A stretch of 64,000 nucleotides of DNA from Dermatophagoides farinae (lineage: Eukaryota; Arthropoda; Arachnida; Sarcoptiformes; Pyroglyphidae). The position numbers and the translations under genes are program-made. Position 1 is the first letter of the stretch. Each line of letters opens with the position of its first letter. The stretch spans positions 4,565,001 through 4,629,000 of the forward strand of contig NC_134682.1 in the NCBI RefSeq assembly GCF_024713945.1, in the 5' to 3' direction. Shown here piece after piece: positions 11,424 through 25,036 of the stretch. The notes beneath the pieces are model-generated. The model was not told the DNA's origin. It saw only the letters and a program-made list of their open reading frames with translations, and ran no database searches.

Positions 11424-14307
11424 TTATTTCGTTCGTTCATTGCCTTTGTGATGTTTTAAATGCTGATTAAAATTAATGGCTAGATATTTTTTTTCCCGTC
11501 TTCGTATTCGTATTGAATTATGGTGTCTCTCTGTGTGTGTATATGTGATCGTCATCCAATGATGGCTATGATTATGACCAATGATGAAATTTTCACTGTT
11601 GCAAAAAAAAAAAAAATTTAAAATCACCAAATTAATAATTAGAAATCGTTATTTCTACACTCACCAAACAAACATGATGATGCAGATCATCATCATTGTC
11701 GCCAGGATGTTAAATTGAAGATTTTTTTGATTTGATCGAGATCTGAATTTAACAACAAAAAGTTATGGCAAAGCAAAGACGAAGAAAAAAGGAAATTATA
11801 TTTAAACCAAATGAGAAAATAGGCCGTCATCAATATCGTTGTAATCATTATGTCACTTATTGAATTGAATGAACGAATGAATGGAGACGAAGTGATGATG
11901 AATTTTAATAAGTTACATCCGTTGTAGAGGAGTTTTTTCTTCATTCAAGGCGGTGGCTGATGATGATGGTGGTGAAATTTACGATTTATGGTATTATATG
12001 ACACAAAGAATCAATGAATGAAACATCCGAAAAGGATTTCCACTGAATGAATTTTTCGCTGGAATTTAATTTTAATTTTCATATATCAAAAAAAAAAAAA
12101 AAAAAAATTCATCATTCAGTTGCAATTTCGCAAATGTGGCAATTCTGTATTTTTTTTAATAAAATAAAGATTTAGATTTTAATAAAAAAAAACAACAACA
12201 AAAAATGACTCACGTTTTCAATTTATGTATTGGTTAACAAAATTTTGTTTTTCATTTTTCAAAAATACAAAATCACCTGGTAAAGTAACACAGCACATCG
12301 ATCAAACCAATAACTGCTGCTGCTGGTGCTGGTAGTTTATAATCCGGCACTATGAAAAAAAAATGGAAACTTTATTACCAAACCAATGGATAGGGATGGT
12401 CGATCACGGACTATCAATCAATACCATTTTTTTGTGGATGAGGACAAATTCCATATTTTGTCACATTTTGCATGATTGTTTGAAAATTAATTTTCTTTAC
12501 TTGTTTTTTTTTTTTGCTGTTGTCGTCACATCTTGTATGTTTGTCTTGTTTTGTCGAAAAGTTTTCATCATAGTCACAGATGTTGTTGTTGATGTGATGG
12601 ATTGCACGAAAAAAAAGGATTTAATCTTTATGCAAACAAATTTGTTGTGGCAGTCAACAATAACAACAATTATTCGTCAATATTGTTGATGACAAGTTGA
12701 ATTTGATGCATGTTTTCGAACAAATCCAAACGACAAGTTTTTTTCCAACTCCATAAATCCACTACAGAGATTTCTTTATCATTCAAGAACCATACGAATT
12801 TTTTATCTTTTTTTTTGGCCATTCAGCAAAAAATAAAAATGATCGAAAGGAATTTTCGGTGAATGAAATTAATTCCAGAACCAAAAAAAAAATTTGAATT
12901 TATCCACATGATGTGTGTGTGTGTGTCGTGAATGATATTCAATATTCTCATCATCATAGATGTTTTAGCGAAAAAAAGTGTCTATAATGAATGAATAAAT
13001 AAATGAATGAAATAGAAAAAATGGATACCATAATTAATTTCTATTTACCATTAAAACATTTGGTCTTTTTCATCCCGATGATGATGATGGTTAAATGAAA
13101 ATAGAACGCTTAATGGTTGATGTACTTTTGATGAGAATTTTTTCACCATTAATATGTTTCAATGATGATGATGACAAGATGTTGTTGTAGTCGTCGTTGT
13201 TGGTGTGATTCAAATACAACTTTTGATGATGATGATCAAAAGTCATTTGTTTTATGAAATTTTCTTTCATTTTTTTTTCTCTTGATTGGAACAATCAAAA
13301 AACTTTTAAAATATGCTACATTACCAATGTTGTTGTTGTTGAACAAGTGTATGCATAAATTAATTTTTCATTCTTATAATGAGAAAAATTTTTCAAGAAT
13401 TTTTTGTTGTTGTTGTTGTTGCTGTTGAAAAGAATGAATTGTTCAGTTGCTGCTGACGCTGCTGCTTCAATTGATTGTCATGGATGAGGAATAAAGAAAA
13501 AATTTCATATTTTTTCATTGTTCCAGGCGAAAAAACACTTGGAATGTTGATGATGAGAAAGAAAAAACGGGCCCAACAAAGATGTTAAAAAAATGAACGC
13601 GAATTTTCCCAGGATTCTTGCTTGTTTGTTTGTTTTTTTTTCGGAATTGTTGAAATCATAATAATCATAATACAGAAATAGACAATTTTTCTTTTCTCCA
13701 TTTCCAACATTTGCCGGGAGGAACAGGATAATGTGGTACATACATTTCCAATCTTGTACCACATTTTAAATATTGTATAATAATATGATGATCATGATGA
13801 TCATGATGATGATGATCTACGAAATTATTCATGTTTGAATCGAATATGGAATGGAAAATGAAATGAAATGAAATGAAACACACAAAAAAAAAACAAAAAG
13901 TCAAGATGTTATAACACAGAAACAAATACACAAACAGAGATGGATGATCAACAACAACAGTGGAAGAAGAATTTCATCTTGAAGATTGTCATTTCTTCTT
14001 GTTAGCCATTGGATGTTGTTTCTTTTCTTTCGAACATTTATTATTTATTTAATGAAATGAATTTTATGTTCACAAAATCATATTCCAGGATATTCTGTGA
14101 ATCCTAGAAGACGAAGAAAAAAAAATAATAATGATGATGATGATGATGATGATGAAAAAAGTTATTTATTTATTTGCGAAATAGAAAATGGGAAAAAAAA
14201 ATCTTACCATTGTTATATAATGATGATGATGATGATATTGTATTCAGGATTCGCCGAAAAAAAAAGGTCATCCAATGATTCAATTGAACAACATATTTCT
14301 TGTACAT
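11424..14307 (-). CDS. candidate four-exon gene for a small unknown protein
   Basis: Not recognised. On the minus strand four segments fit together: 14307-14208, 12349-12277, 11742-11665 and 11595-11424. Donors read GTAAGA, GTGATT and GTGAGT; acceptors read CATAG, TTCAG and AACAG. All junctions keep one frame, giving 140 aa from an ATG that follows an in-frame TAA. The product has a basic, hydrophobic N-terminus, an Ala/Pro-rich stretch followed by IGLIDVLCYF, a hydrophobic Met/Ile segment that could span a membrane, and a His/Arg/Lys-rich C-terminus. Against it: the segments include ATG/CAT repeats, the first intron is about 1.9 kb, and a competing acceptor lies at 14104 (CTTCTAG before 14103). 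It could be a spliced non-coding transcript. Confidence 0.33.
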
Positions 14308-17300
14308 CTCGATTTATTGAATGGTTTCGTCATCGTTTCGGCTGATGATGAGGAATTTCGAAACAACGTTTTTTTTTGGTTTTGTCAAGAAAAAAATTCT
14401 AAATTATAAAAAAAAATGAAAAAAAAAAATTTTTTTCATTTTATCATCATCGATATATTTATGTGGTGAATTTAATGACCATAAATAAAAACCATGATCA
14501 TCAATTGTTGCCAAAAGATTATCATCATCATCATTATTATTGTGGTGAGCTCAATAATTTTATTCGTTGGCCCATAAAAGAAACGTTCCATTCGATTTAT
14601 GTGTCTGTGTGTGTGTGTGTCGGCATTATTCTCTCTTTGTCATAATTATCACGATGATAACAGCAGCAGCAGCAACAAAAAAAAAATAAATGAACGGATT
14701 ATCATTGATCGACATAAAGAAAAAAATTAATTAAACAACGATAAATTCTTCGCCATCGCCGATTATGATGATGATGATAATAAATTTTTTTTTGCTCACA
14801 GGAAATTATCATGTCAACTATTTGGATGCAATGAAAACACAGCAAAACAATCGAGGTCAAAATAGAATCGAATGTGAGCTGAAAAAAAAAATTGTGTTCG
14901 ATTATTATTGTTTTTGGTCATATTTTATTTTTTTGATTCCAATTAATATTTCTAATCCTAAATATCTATTCTTTTTTTTCTGCGATAATTTGCCACAAAT
15001 TTTGGATCAAAACAAACCAATAGCTGAGAAAAATAAAACCCAGTTGAGATGGTGATGGTGAAAATTTTTCTCTTGGTCCGGCCTGAATCCAAATGTTCAA
15101 CACAATGTTTTTCGATAATGATGATGATGATGATCATGATCATACTGATAATGTTCATTTCACTTTAATTTAGTTCATAACAAATTCGGGATAATGAACA
15201 TACACATGTTGTGAACACATGAAATTTCACAGATCCAATTTGTTGGCACTACTAATGAACTTGTGTGCGTGTGCTAAGTGTTTTTTTTTCTACTTTTCAT
15301 CATCGTCCATATTGATCATTGATGATGATGACGATTGGCTCCAAGAATTGCCTCACACAACACTCTCTGTGTCATTCGTCTTTTTCTGAGGTAAGAAAAG
15401 TGTTTTTCATTCTTATTCTCATTGTTTTCTTTTTGTTCCAGCAAAAAAATTTTTTTTTTTTTTTTGGCACCCTAATTGGTACTTCAAGGCCTGTGTGTGT
15501 TTTTCATTTATAAATATAATAAATGTCCATATATAATGTGGCTGTATTTGACATCAACGTAATTTCTTTAAGAACATCAAATGGATATTATTAAAGTTGA
15601 AAATCCAGAAAAGAAAATTGTCATTCACACACACACACACTTATTATTATTGTTTGACATTCGAACAACAACAACAACAACAAATGGTGTAAATTATTAT
15701 TATTATGATTACCCGCTATTACTAACACTACTACTACTTAAACAGGCCAATAATCACCATCATCGTCAATGAACCAAATTCTCGGATCGAATGAACGAAA
15801 AATTTTTGTTCTCCCATGAGAATTTATCAATTCAAATAATAATTTATTATATATTGATCAATGATCATCATCATCATCATCATTATTTACGTCAATAAGA
15901 TGACTTTCAACATAATAATAATAGCCAATCGAAGAAAGAATGAAGAGAAAAAAAACGTGTTTATCCATCATTGAATAATAATGATGATGATGTTGTAGCC
16001 AAATATACCATACCAATCCATTCATGTATCGATAATTGGGTATATGTGAATCTATATCACCCACATATTTATATAAAACATACGTAAATAGTTCCATTCG
16101 AGTTTCCGTGATGACCTTACCAATTTTAATGGAATTTTTGTTTGTAATGACGATTGTGAATTCCAATCAAGCTAAATTCCAATAACAACAACAACAACGA
16201 TAACATGAACCAAAAAAAAGTTTGAATAAAAATTCCATGAAACATTGATTGATTACGATTGGAGAAAATTACGAGAATTTCGTGCACAAGGTGAGTAGTA
16301 TCATTTTTTTTTCTATTTTCTATTTTTTTGGGAGGTTCCATTTATTTATTTTGGTATGTATGATTCAAATGACACAAAATTGTAGTGTGAAAAAGAAAAA
16401 TGACGAGAACAAATCATAAAGTGGTGTTAAGAGTGTATGGACGATTGCTAAATGAAGATAAAAATTAATTGCAATTTCAAAAATTTTGTCCATTTTAATC
16501 ATTTATTCGTTGAATAATGATGGTGGTAATTTTTTTACTTTGATTCAAAAATTTTCAGTAAATTACGTGAAAAAAAAACACCAACCGATTAGGTGTATAT
16601 AGAGAATGTATTATGATGATGATTTTGATGATCGAGACTACCTGAACCTGTCTGAATGAATCACAATGATACAATATACAACTGATTGGTATTAGAATAG
16701 ATTTTCATTGGCCAAAAAAAAAATCCTTGTACAGGGTGTACCACATTCTATACAACATTATTATTATTATCATCATCATCATCATCAAGAATAAAAATTT
16801 CGAGTATAATAAGGATTATTCTAAAATTGAGATCAAAATGATGATGATGATTAGGGTAATGATAATGGGCCATAGTGAACAAAAAAAAATTGCATATTAT
16901 GTAGTTTAGGCGATGAAAGAAATGAGCCAAAAATTTCCGCCATAAACAAAAACTATTTGGCTACTTTCTTTTTTTGTTTGGTTACTTTCACATGTGTGTT
17001 TATGAATTTGAATTCTAGAATTGATTCTATTATTATTCTGTAAAGGCTGTAATTTTTTTTCTCTAGTTATGGTCCTTTTAGTCCATGATGAGCTTTAATG
17101 GATTTGACCTCTAAACACAAAAGCTCTGTCTTCATCTGTGAATATGTTTCAGTGTTAGTATTGTGTGTGTTGGTTATTGTTTTTATTCATTCATTCATTT
17201 TATGTTTAAAATCAATGGATACATGATGTTGTATGATTATGTTTGCCTTATTCTACATTCTTAACTACAAATGATTATTTGCTCCAAGAAAATGTGTGTG

Positions 17301-20300
17301 TGTGTGTCTCTCATGAGATTGCTATTGAAATTACCAGCGGTGGTGGTATGTCCATAGTTTTTATTTTTTTCTTCTTCTTTGAAGTCTGAACAAATTGAAT
17401 TTAAATATCATAATATATTCCCAAAAGAGAGTTTGACGAAAGTGAAAAAGAAAAACAAATTCAATTTTGTTTTCATGTTTTTTTCCAAAAAAAAAAAACA
17501 AAAATTCAATTCTATTTTCCATTATCAATTTTTCTGGATTCTTGTTGTTGTTTGCGGTGATGGTCAGTCAGTCATTCAGTCATATTGACTTTCTTGTTTT
17601 TCATTTTTCATTCCATTATTATTATCATCATTATGATTCTGATGGAACATGAACATGTGACAAAAAAAAATTTTGAATTTAAAAATGGCCACTAATGGCC
17701 TTCTTGTTGTGTGTGTGTGTTTGTTTTTGTGCATTGGAATGAATTGACCAACATGGAGAGAAAAGATTCCATGTGTGAAGATGATTTTTACATCCAAAAA
17801 GTTTGTCGTATGGTAAATTTTTTTTTCTTGATTGATTTAATTGAATAAAGATTTATTACATTTGTATCCTTTGTGGCAATGTTCAATGTCTATCGAATCA
17901 ACGATATATACATTTAGATTTTAATTTAATATATAGAAAATGCAAAAAAACAGAAAATGATGTCAATTTTATCTCCGAGTTTTATTGATAATGGCCTGTT
18001 TTTTTTTTGATGAATTGTAATCTGATATTCCATCAATCAATAATCTAATTAATAATAATATTTTGAATCGGTTCTTTAAATCTGTTTGTTTTTAATCAAT
18101 TTATCACTATAATTTGATGATTATTCCAATAATCATCATCATCATCATCATCACACACCGACCACATGGTGTTTTCATTTGCAAATTTGATTTGATTTGA
18201 TAGAAAAAAAATTTTGAATACAAACAAAGATTGTATTTGATTTCAAATAGAGAAAGTAGAAAGAAAAATTGGTCATTATATTAATGATGATAATTATTGC
18301 AGGAGAAACGTAATGAATTTTTTTTTCAAAAAAAACCACCATATATTTATACATTGAAAATTATAATTTAGTTTAGTTTAACTTGGTTTCTTTTTCTCTG
18401 TTCTGTTCTTGTCAAGGCCACCGAAAAAATGGCCATAAATCTTTTACATTTTTTTCGATGATTTATAGAAGTTGATTTTTTTCTTTGGTATTGGCTGCTA
18501 ATTAGCATCAATTATGATTGTCTGTCTATTTGTCTGTCTGTGTGTGGCAAATGAATATCTTTATGAAGAAGCAGCAGCTGCTTATTGGTTGAAATTTTTT
18601 TTCTTTCATGTATCAAAAAATTGTCCAATTGTTGTCAAGGCAAAATTTCTTACTGTAGTAAAAAAAAAACTAGAAAATTTCCAAGTTTATAAAGGAATTA
18701 TAGATGGTGGTGGAAAAACTTTTTTCATTCAGAATTATCGTTTCCATCCAAAAAAAAAAACAGAACCAATCATTTTCAATGATTGTCGATTGGATCAAAC
18801 ACAAAAACATGCGTTTTTTTTCTTCTGTTGTGATGGAAAAGTTTTCTTGCTTTTTTCTTGGTCATTCTGTTTTGTTTGATTTTTTCATTCCATCAAATGG
18901 TAGGTTTTTCCATCTTTCTTCCTTTATATTTTTAACCTTTATCTAAATGTGTTTGTGTGTGTGTGTGTGTGTACATCTCGATTATCATCATCGAATGATT
19001 TTGGATTGTTTATTTATTTCGAAAAACAAAAATTCATTTTCAATCAATATTCATTGAACTTTGTTCATACGTTTCAGATTTTATGTGATTGTGGTGTATA
19101 TGGTGTACAAATAGAAATTGAAAAAAAAACTGATAATTATATCATTATGAAGCCATATTTATAGAGAGAGAGAGAGAAGAAAATAAATAAATCTTTATGA
19201 AATCAATTTATTAAAATCGACTTTTTTGTTGTTGTTGTTGTTGTTGAAAACTGTCACCATCACAAATCACCGTGTATTAGTAAAATGTTGGCCAAGGACA
19301 TTGTTTAAAAAAATGACAAATTCATTGATAACAAACATTGTTACTTGATAGGATGATGATGATGAGTTTTTTTTCTTCCATTGAAATTACTGTGAAACGC
19401 CATGGAAATGGAAATTTTCCTTTCTTTTATTTTATTTTTTGTTTTGTAATAAATTTCAATTTAACATTTTGGTTTTTATTTGTTGAAAAATACAAATGTT
19501 CTTTTCTTTTTTTCTTTGAGAATCAAGAACACAATAAACCAACATACCGAAAAGTAATCATATCCAGATGACAAATGTTTTGTTGCGTTTTTTTTTCTTT
19601 TTTTTATTTTTTGGTTTGTCATAATTACTATCTAATTATACTTTTGTGTTTGTGTGTTTGCATCAGTTGCTAAAAAAAAAAGAAAAATTCCTATCCATTA
19701 TGTTGACATCCAAAAAAAATTCATTATATTAATAAATCATTTGTATTTTGTATGTTTCAAAAGAATATGATAACACACACATACACATATTCAAAATCTG
19801 CCTTCAGGTATTTAGAAATCAAAAGCGAATTATATATTTCAGTTTATTTTTTCAATGTTGATGATATTAGATTAACGATAACAGAGAATAACAACAACGA
19901 AAGACAGAGACAAAATTAAATCATATATGAATGAATTTGGCTTCAGGAGATATACCATGTGTGTGTGTCGTAGTCGTCATCACATTCTCTATATTCATTA
20001 TCTTTCTATTATGTAATAGGTACGTGTGTTTGTGTTTGACTGAAGATTTTTTTTTTTTTTGAATCTTTGTCATCATCATCTTCATGATTCTTGTGTTCCA
20101 GATTTTTCATTTTTTCTCTCGTTCACCATTCTAGGTTAACGTTATCGGTTCATTCATTCATTTATTTTAGATTCTGGTATACACACGCACACATAGTGGA
20201 CTAATGGAAGCCCTTATATTTTTATTCATTTGTATTTGATGGTTAGCCCTTGTACATTGTTGTTATATTTGGAACTAAAAAAAAAACTATCGTTCACTAA

Positions 20301-23300
20301 TGGTTCACTATTGTAGATGGTCGTCGTCGTCTACAATTTATAAGAATATAATTCTTGTGTTTTGTGTGTGTTTGGTTTATCTATAGTCATAATGATAATA
20401 GTGAAAAAGAGAGAGAAAGAGGAAAAAAGAAGTCAACAAACATTAAAGCCAATCCAGAAAATAGAGTGAGAGAGTGTGTCAACCCTAAAAGTTTTTTTCC
20501 GTTTTCTTTCTTTTTCTTTTTCCGTTTTTTTTCTCTCGCTTGGGTCCTGTATATACATTTTCATTTCGTATTTTTTTTATTTTTATTTTGACAATTGTTT
20601 GTGGTGTATATCATCACCATAATCATTGTCTTCTTTTTTTTGTCGTTGTCATCGTGTCCACCTAGCCAGAAGAGTTAACCAAAGAAAAAAAAATCTGTTG
20701 TTACCCACGCATAAACCTAAATCATATTTGATATCAAGATATGATATCCATGTGTGTTTTTTTTCTCGATCTTTTATGGATCATTCTCCTGATTCTAATG
20801 GCACCCAAAAAAGGCGTTTGTCTAGCGGTGAGGTGGTTGGTTGGTTGGTTGTTTGGTGGGTCAATCGAAACGATTTAAAATAGAAGAAAAAAATTTATTC
20901 ATTCGAATCGGTTAGAATTTTTTTCACTTTGGTTCCAGTCCTTGGTTGATGATGATGATGATGATGGTGGTGCTCCATAGGAATCTACCAATTCTCTACT
21001 ATTTTGAGTGATCTCCAACCTTTTTTCTCTGTCGAATTTCTCCTGTTCTCCTGATCTATGTTACTAAGTGAATGTGTATGTGTGTGTGTGTGCTATGTAC
21101 CAGAATTTGAGTTTTTTTTCTGTCGGGTAAAGCTCTTTACCAAACATACATACATTATATATGGCGTATGATGATGATGATGATGATGGTTAGATAGGAA
21201 TGAGGGGGGGAGTTTCATGGTTTGATGGCCCTTTGTAAATGAAAATTAAAGTAAAGGAGAGAGAGAAAAAAAAACCTATCATTTTGGGCGTCATGCGCGT
21301 GTATGTAATATTGTACGACCTACACATACATCTCATCTCATTGACTTGACTTCTATTTTTTTATATATTTCTTCCAATTTATTCTATTCTATTCTATTCT
21401 TTTATTTTTTTTGCCACTTTTGGTTTTGGCCTTTTTTTTATTCATTCGATGATAACCGATTTTCTTTGGTTCATCTTTATTCTTTTCATGTGTTTGTGTT
21501 TTTGGGTGTTAGTGTTTACTGGACACACACACACACACCACACACACTTATTTTTTTGATTATTGTGGCCAATGTTTTGTATTTTATACAAGACTTTTTT
21601 TTCAAAGAAAAACCATCTTTTTTCACTTTACTTGTGTGTGTGTATGTTGTTTTCACGATAGTCGTAGAGGCGACAAAATAGCAAAAAAAAAATTATCCCA
21701 AAAAACTAACCATCATTGTTGTTGTATATGTGGATTGGTTAACGATTGATGGATGGATGGCTGACTGGTTGGTTTTGGCTTGTTATTTTTTTTCCTTCGG
21801 ACTATTATTGGGTATTATATCATGAAATGAATGAATGAAAAAAAAGTGGAAGTGGTGTTGTCCATGAATGAATGAAATGAAATGAAATGAATTGAATTGA
21901 ATGGAATGGAAAAAAAGGAAGAAAACCCGAATAATAGAGAGAGAGACAGTAGTGAAAATGATGGAAGAAGTGAAAAGAGATGAATGTGAATATAAAGTGA
22001 AAATCAAACGAATCAAAGCCCAAATACGCCAGCGCGCATTATCAAACCTATCTCTTTCTGGTGTATTTTTTTTTTTTTTTTTTGGTTCAAAATGGCTTTT
22101 CCACATAACACTAAATGTATGCATGTGTGTGTGTATGATAGCATGATTGTCATATAACAGAATACTGTGACTACTATTGATATCTATGTTTTTTTTCTGG
22201 GTTGACGATTTTGGTGGTTGATTTTTTTTCTCTTTTCTCTTGTCTATGGTTTTGAAGATATAATACATTTTTTTTCTCTGGGAGTCATACTAACCGACCA
22301 AACAACCAGCCAGTCTATGTCTATTTGTGTGTGTACAAACGAACCGACGAAACTACTAGACAACAAAACCGAAACTATTCATATTTTTTTTTTTTGAAAG
22401 CCATTCGCATTTAGGCCATCATCTTGGATAGACAACAACGACAACAACAATATCAAACACATGACACATACACACACATTTACACCAATACAGAATATAA
22501 TATACAAGACATAATAAAATATTTTTTAATGAAGAATTCATAACGCACACAAGAAATACTACAAGAATGTTTTTTTTTTTTTGGTGACATACACATGTTA
22601 TGATTCTGTGGTGTTTTGAGAAGAAGCAGCAAAAAAAATAGTCAAAGAATTTGTTTGTTTTTTTTTGTTTGCATGTGTGTGTGTGTGCGTGTATGTGGTT
22701 GTTTTGGGTGTACACGAGACGTGGTGGGTGTGTGTCGGCATGATTGTTAATGTCATTGTAATTTGATCGTTTTTTTATGTGTAAACATCATCATCATCAT
22801 CAATGATCATTTATTCATTGTCATCAATGTCATCATCATCATCATCATCATCATTGTTGTTATTATTAACAAACGGAACGGATTAATCGTCATTATCATT
22901 GATTCTTCTTGATCATCATCATCATCAAACAAACATATCCCGGCAAAGAAATTTTTACAGCCTGAGAATTATTTTCTGTTTGTTTAATTAGATAGAAAAA
23001 AAAATTCTAAACCTAAAAATCCAATATATCATCAAATAGAGTGTAATATATCGTAACACACACACACACACACTGCGACCTTGGTTAGTTTTTTTTTCAT
23101 TATTTTGTTTTTCGGTTTTTTTTCTCTCTTGGTTGGTTGGTTGTTTGTTTGATGTTTGTCATTCATTTATTCATCAGTATACCGGTCGGTCGATGGTGAG
23201 AAAACAAGATCGTATTTTTCACAACCTGGTATTTGATTGATCAACGGTTTTTTTTCTCATTTTCATTCATTTTCGAATCTGTTGTGTGTGTGTGTGTGTT

Positions 23301-25036
23301 TATGTTAATCAATTATAATTGAAATTCATTAGTTATACACACACACACACACACACACACTTGTTTGTGGTGTTTAGTGTGGGTCTTTTTTCGACATTTC
23401 TATCTGTCGTTTTATTTGCTTCATTAATTTTGCGTTCCATTGTGTGTGTCTATGTGTTGTCATAACATCATTGATTTTGGACACATCATGCAACGTCAAA
23501 CATCATCATCAAAACTTTTTTTTTTTTGCTGCAACAAACAAACAAACAAACAAAAAAATATTTTGAAAATGTACAAAATAAAATCAGCGATAATAACATC
23601 ATGATAATAATCATCGATTGAATTGAATCAAAGCAAATCCGATTAGATCAGAGTTAGAAAAAAAAATCCAAGTCAAATCGAATGATATTCGATTTAGAAA
23701 TTTTTTGATCTGAAAGAAAATCCCAAAGAAAATTGAGTTTGCCTCGATCCTGATGATCTTTGCTTCTTTTTTTTGGATCAAAAAAAAAAAGAATGAAAAT
23801 GTTCCAGAAATGAAAATCCAACCAATTTATAATGCAAATCTTGTGAAAGAAAAAAAAATGTTTTTTTTTGCTTGCTATGCAAACAACAAACATGAAAATC
23901 CACATTGTGAATTCGACCACAAAAACGACATCGACAACTACAAAGGTCAAAAAGAAAAAAATTTAAAATTCAGATTTTACACCACAGGGCTTTCCTCAAT
24001 TTGATTTGATTAAATAAATGTTGTCGAAAGAAACCCGTTAAGTTTAAGGTTAATAATTGTTGATGAAAGAAAAAAAAACGAAAATTCATGAATATAAAAG
24101 AAACCCAGACATTTTATTTATTGTTATTGATTTGATTGTGGGGGTGTTTTTTTTTGTGTAAATTCTTATTCCGAATTCTTTTATTGTCATCGTTGTTGTT
24201 GTTGTTGTTGTTGCTGGTTGTAGTTGTTTGATATGGTTGGTATTCATTCAAAGTTGATTTAGTGTTTCATTGTGACTGTCATAATAATAGAGAATTTTTG
24301 TGTGTATGTTTATATGGTTGTAGTGTAGTATAAGTTTCAATATTATTTTCAATCAATATATTCTCTATTTCTCTCTATAATCGATAGCATGGGAATTAAA
24401 TGAATAGAATTTGCTACACACACACACACACACACACAAGCATCAATCGAATCCATGAAAATCGATTTTTTCCAGTTTTCACTCGTTCACACAGAGACAC
24501 ACCAAGAGCGATAGACATCAATCATTCTTACAGGTTCACTACAATTTCTTCTGGACTTTTCTTTGATTATTTTGTTTTGTTAAAAAAATGTACATTCTAT
24601 TTCTTTTTTATAAGGATTCTAATCAATTTTCATTTTTTTTTCTATTTTCTTTCGTTTTGAACATAGGAAAAACTTTTCTGCAAACTAACTGACTAAAGAA
24701 CTAACTTGAGAAACAATCATCCTTTTTTTCAATTTTCTTCTCTATAAAGCCTTGGATTTGATTTTGAAAAATTCTTTTTTTTTTACGACGACGAAGACGA
24801 CGACTATATTCATCATTAGTGTATGTGTGTGTGTGTGTGTGTTCAATTTATCATCAATGATTTGTGCTTAATTGTTTGTTTTTTTTGGTGTTTGTGTTTA
24901 AAAAAAAAATCTCAAAATCATCATCCAAATATAAGTTGTCAACAGTTTGTGATTTTTCTCCGTTTGTTATCATCCTTTTGTGTTTATTGGATGTATGTAT
25001 GAAAGAGCGAGTGGATGTGAACGGTGGATATAGGAA
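14308..25036. other. long repeat-rich region without a supported gene
   Basis: More than 10 kb of AT-rich sequence with many microsatellites. Open frames are short and mostly made of repeat-encoded residues (Asp, His, Met, Phe, Asn). Isolated splice-like pieces occur, such as an exon-like stretch at about 16188-16138 on the minus strand between TTTAG and GTAAGG, but none links to others in phase. It probably contains the promoter and 5' non-coding exon(s) of the glutamate transporter. Confidence 0.5.
23336..23360. repeat. CA dinucleotide microsatellite
   Basis: A (CA)n tract of about 25 bp in the gene-poor region upstream of the transporter. Confidence 0.9.

Noticed and set aside
13091-13294. 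A minus-strand frame of 67 codons that could be another exon of the small 11.4-14.3 kb gene.
   Set aside because: Its possible donor (GTGAAA) is weak and its acceptor does not match an upstream exon in phase. It is mostly CAT and GAC repeat.
14078-14103. An alternative second exon after 14208 with a strong acceptor (CTTCTAG), ending in a stop after 8 codons.
   Set aside because: It would end the protein at 41 residues. It may be an alternative transcript but cannot be preferred over the phase-matched exons further on.
15858-16341. Exon-like pieces on both strands, including a plus-strand CACAAG before GTGAGT at about 16290.
   Set aside because: The plus-strand piece has an in-frame stop just upstream with no acceptor or ATG between. 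The minus-strand pieces do not join in phase, or need an intron of about 30 bp.
18514-18879. A 121-codon plus-strand open frame with a signal-like start (MIVCLFVCLCVANEY).
   Set aside because: It contains Lys and Phe runs from poly-A/T, has no recognised domain or neighbouring exon in phase, and the signal-like start comes from a TGTCTG repeat.
21783-22268. A 161-codon minus-strand frame rich in Phe, His and Ser.
   Set aside because: It is encoded by repeats of the GAATGAAATGAAAT and poly-A type and starts in low-complexity sequence. No family resemblance was seen.
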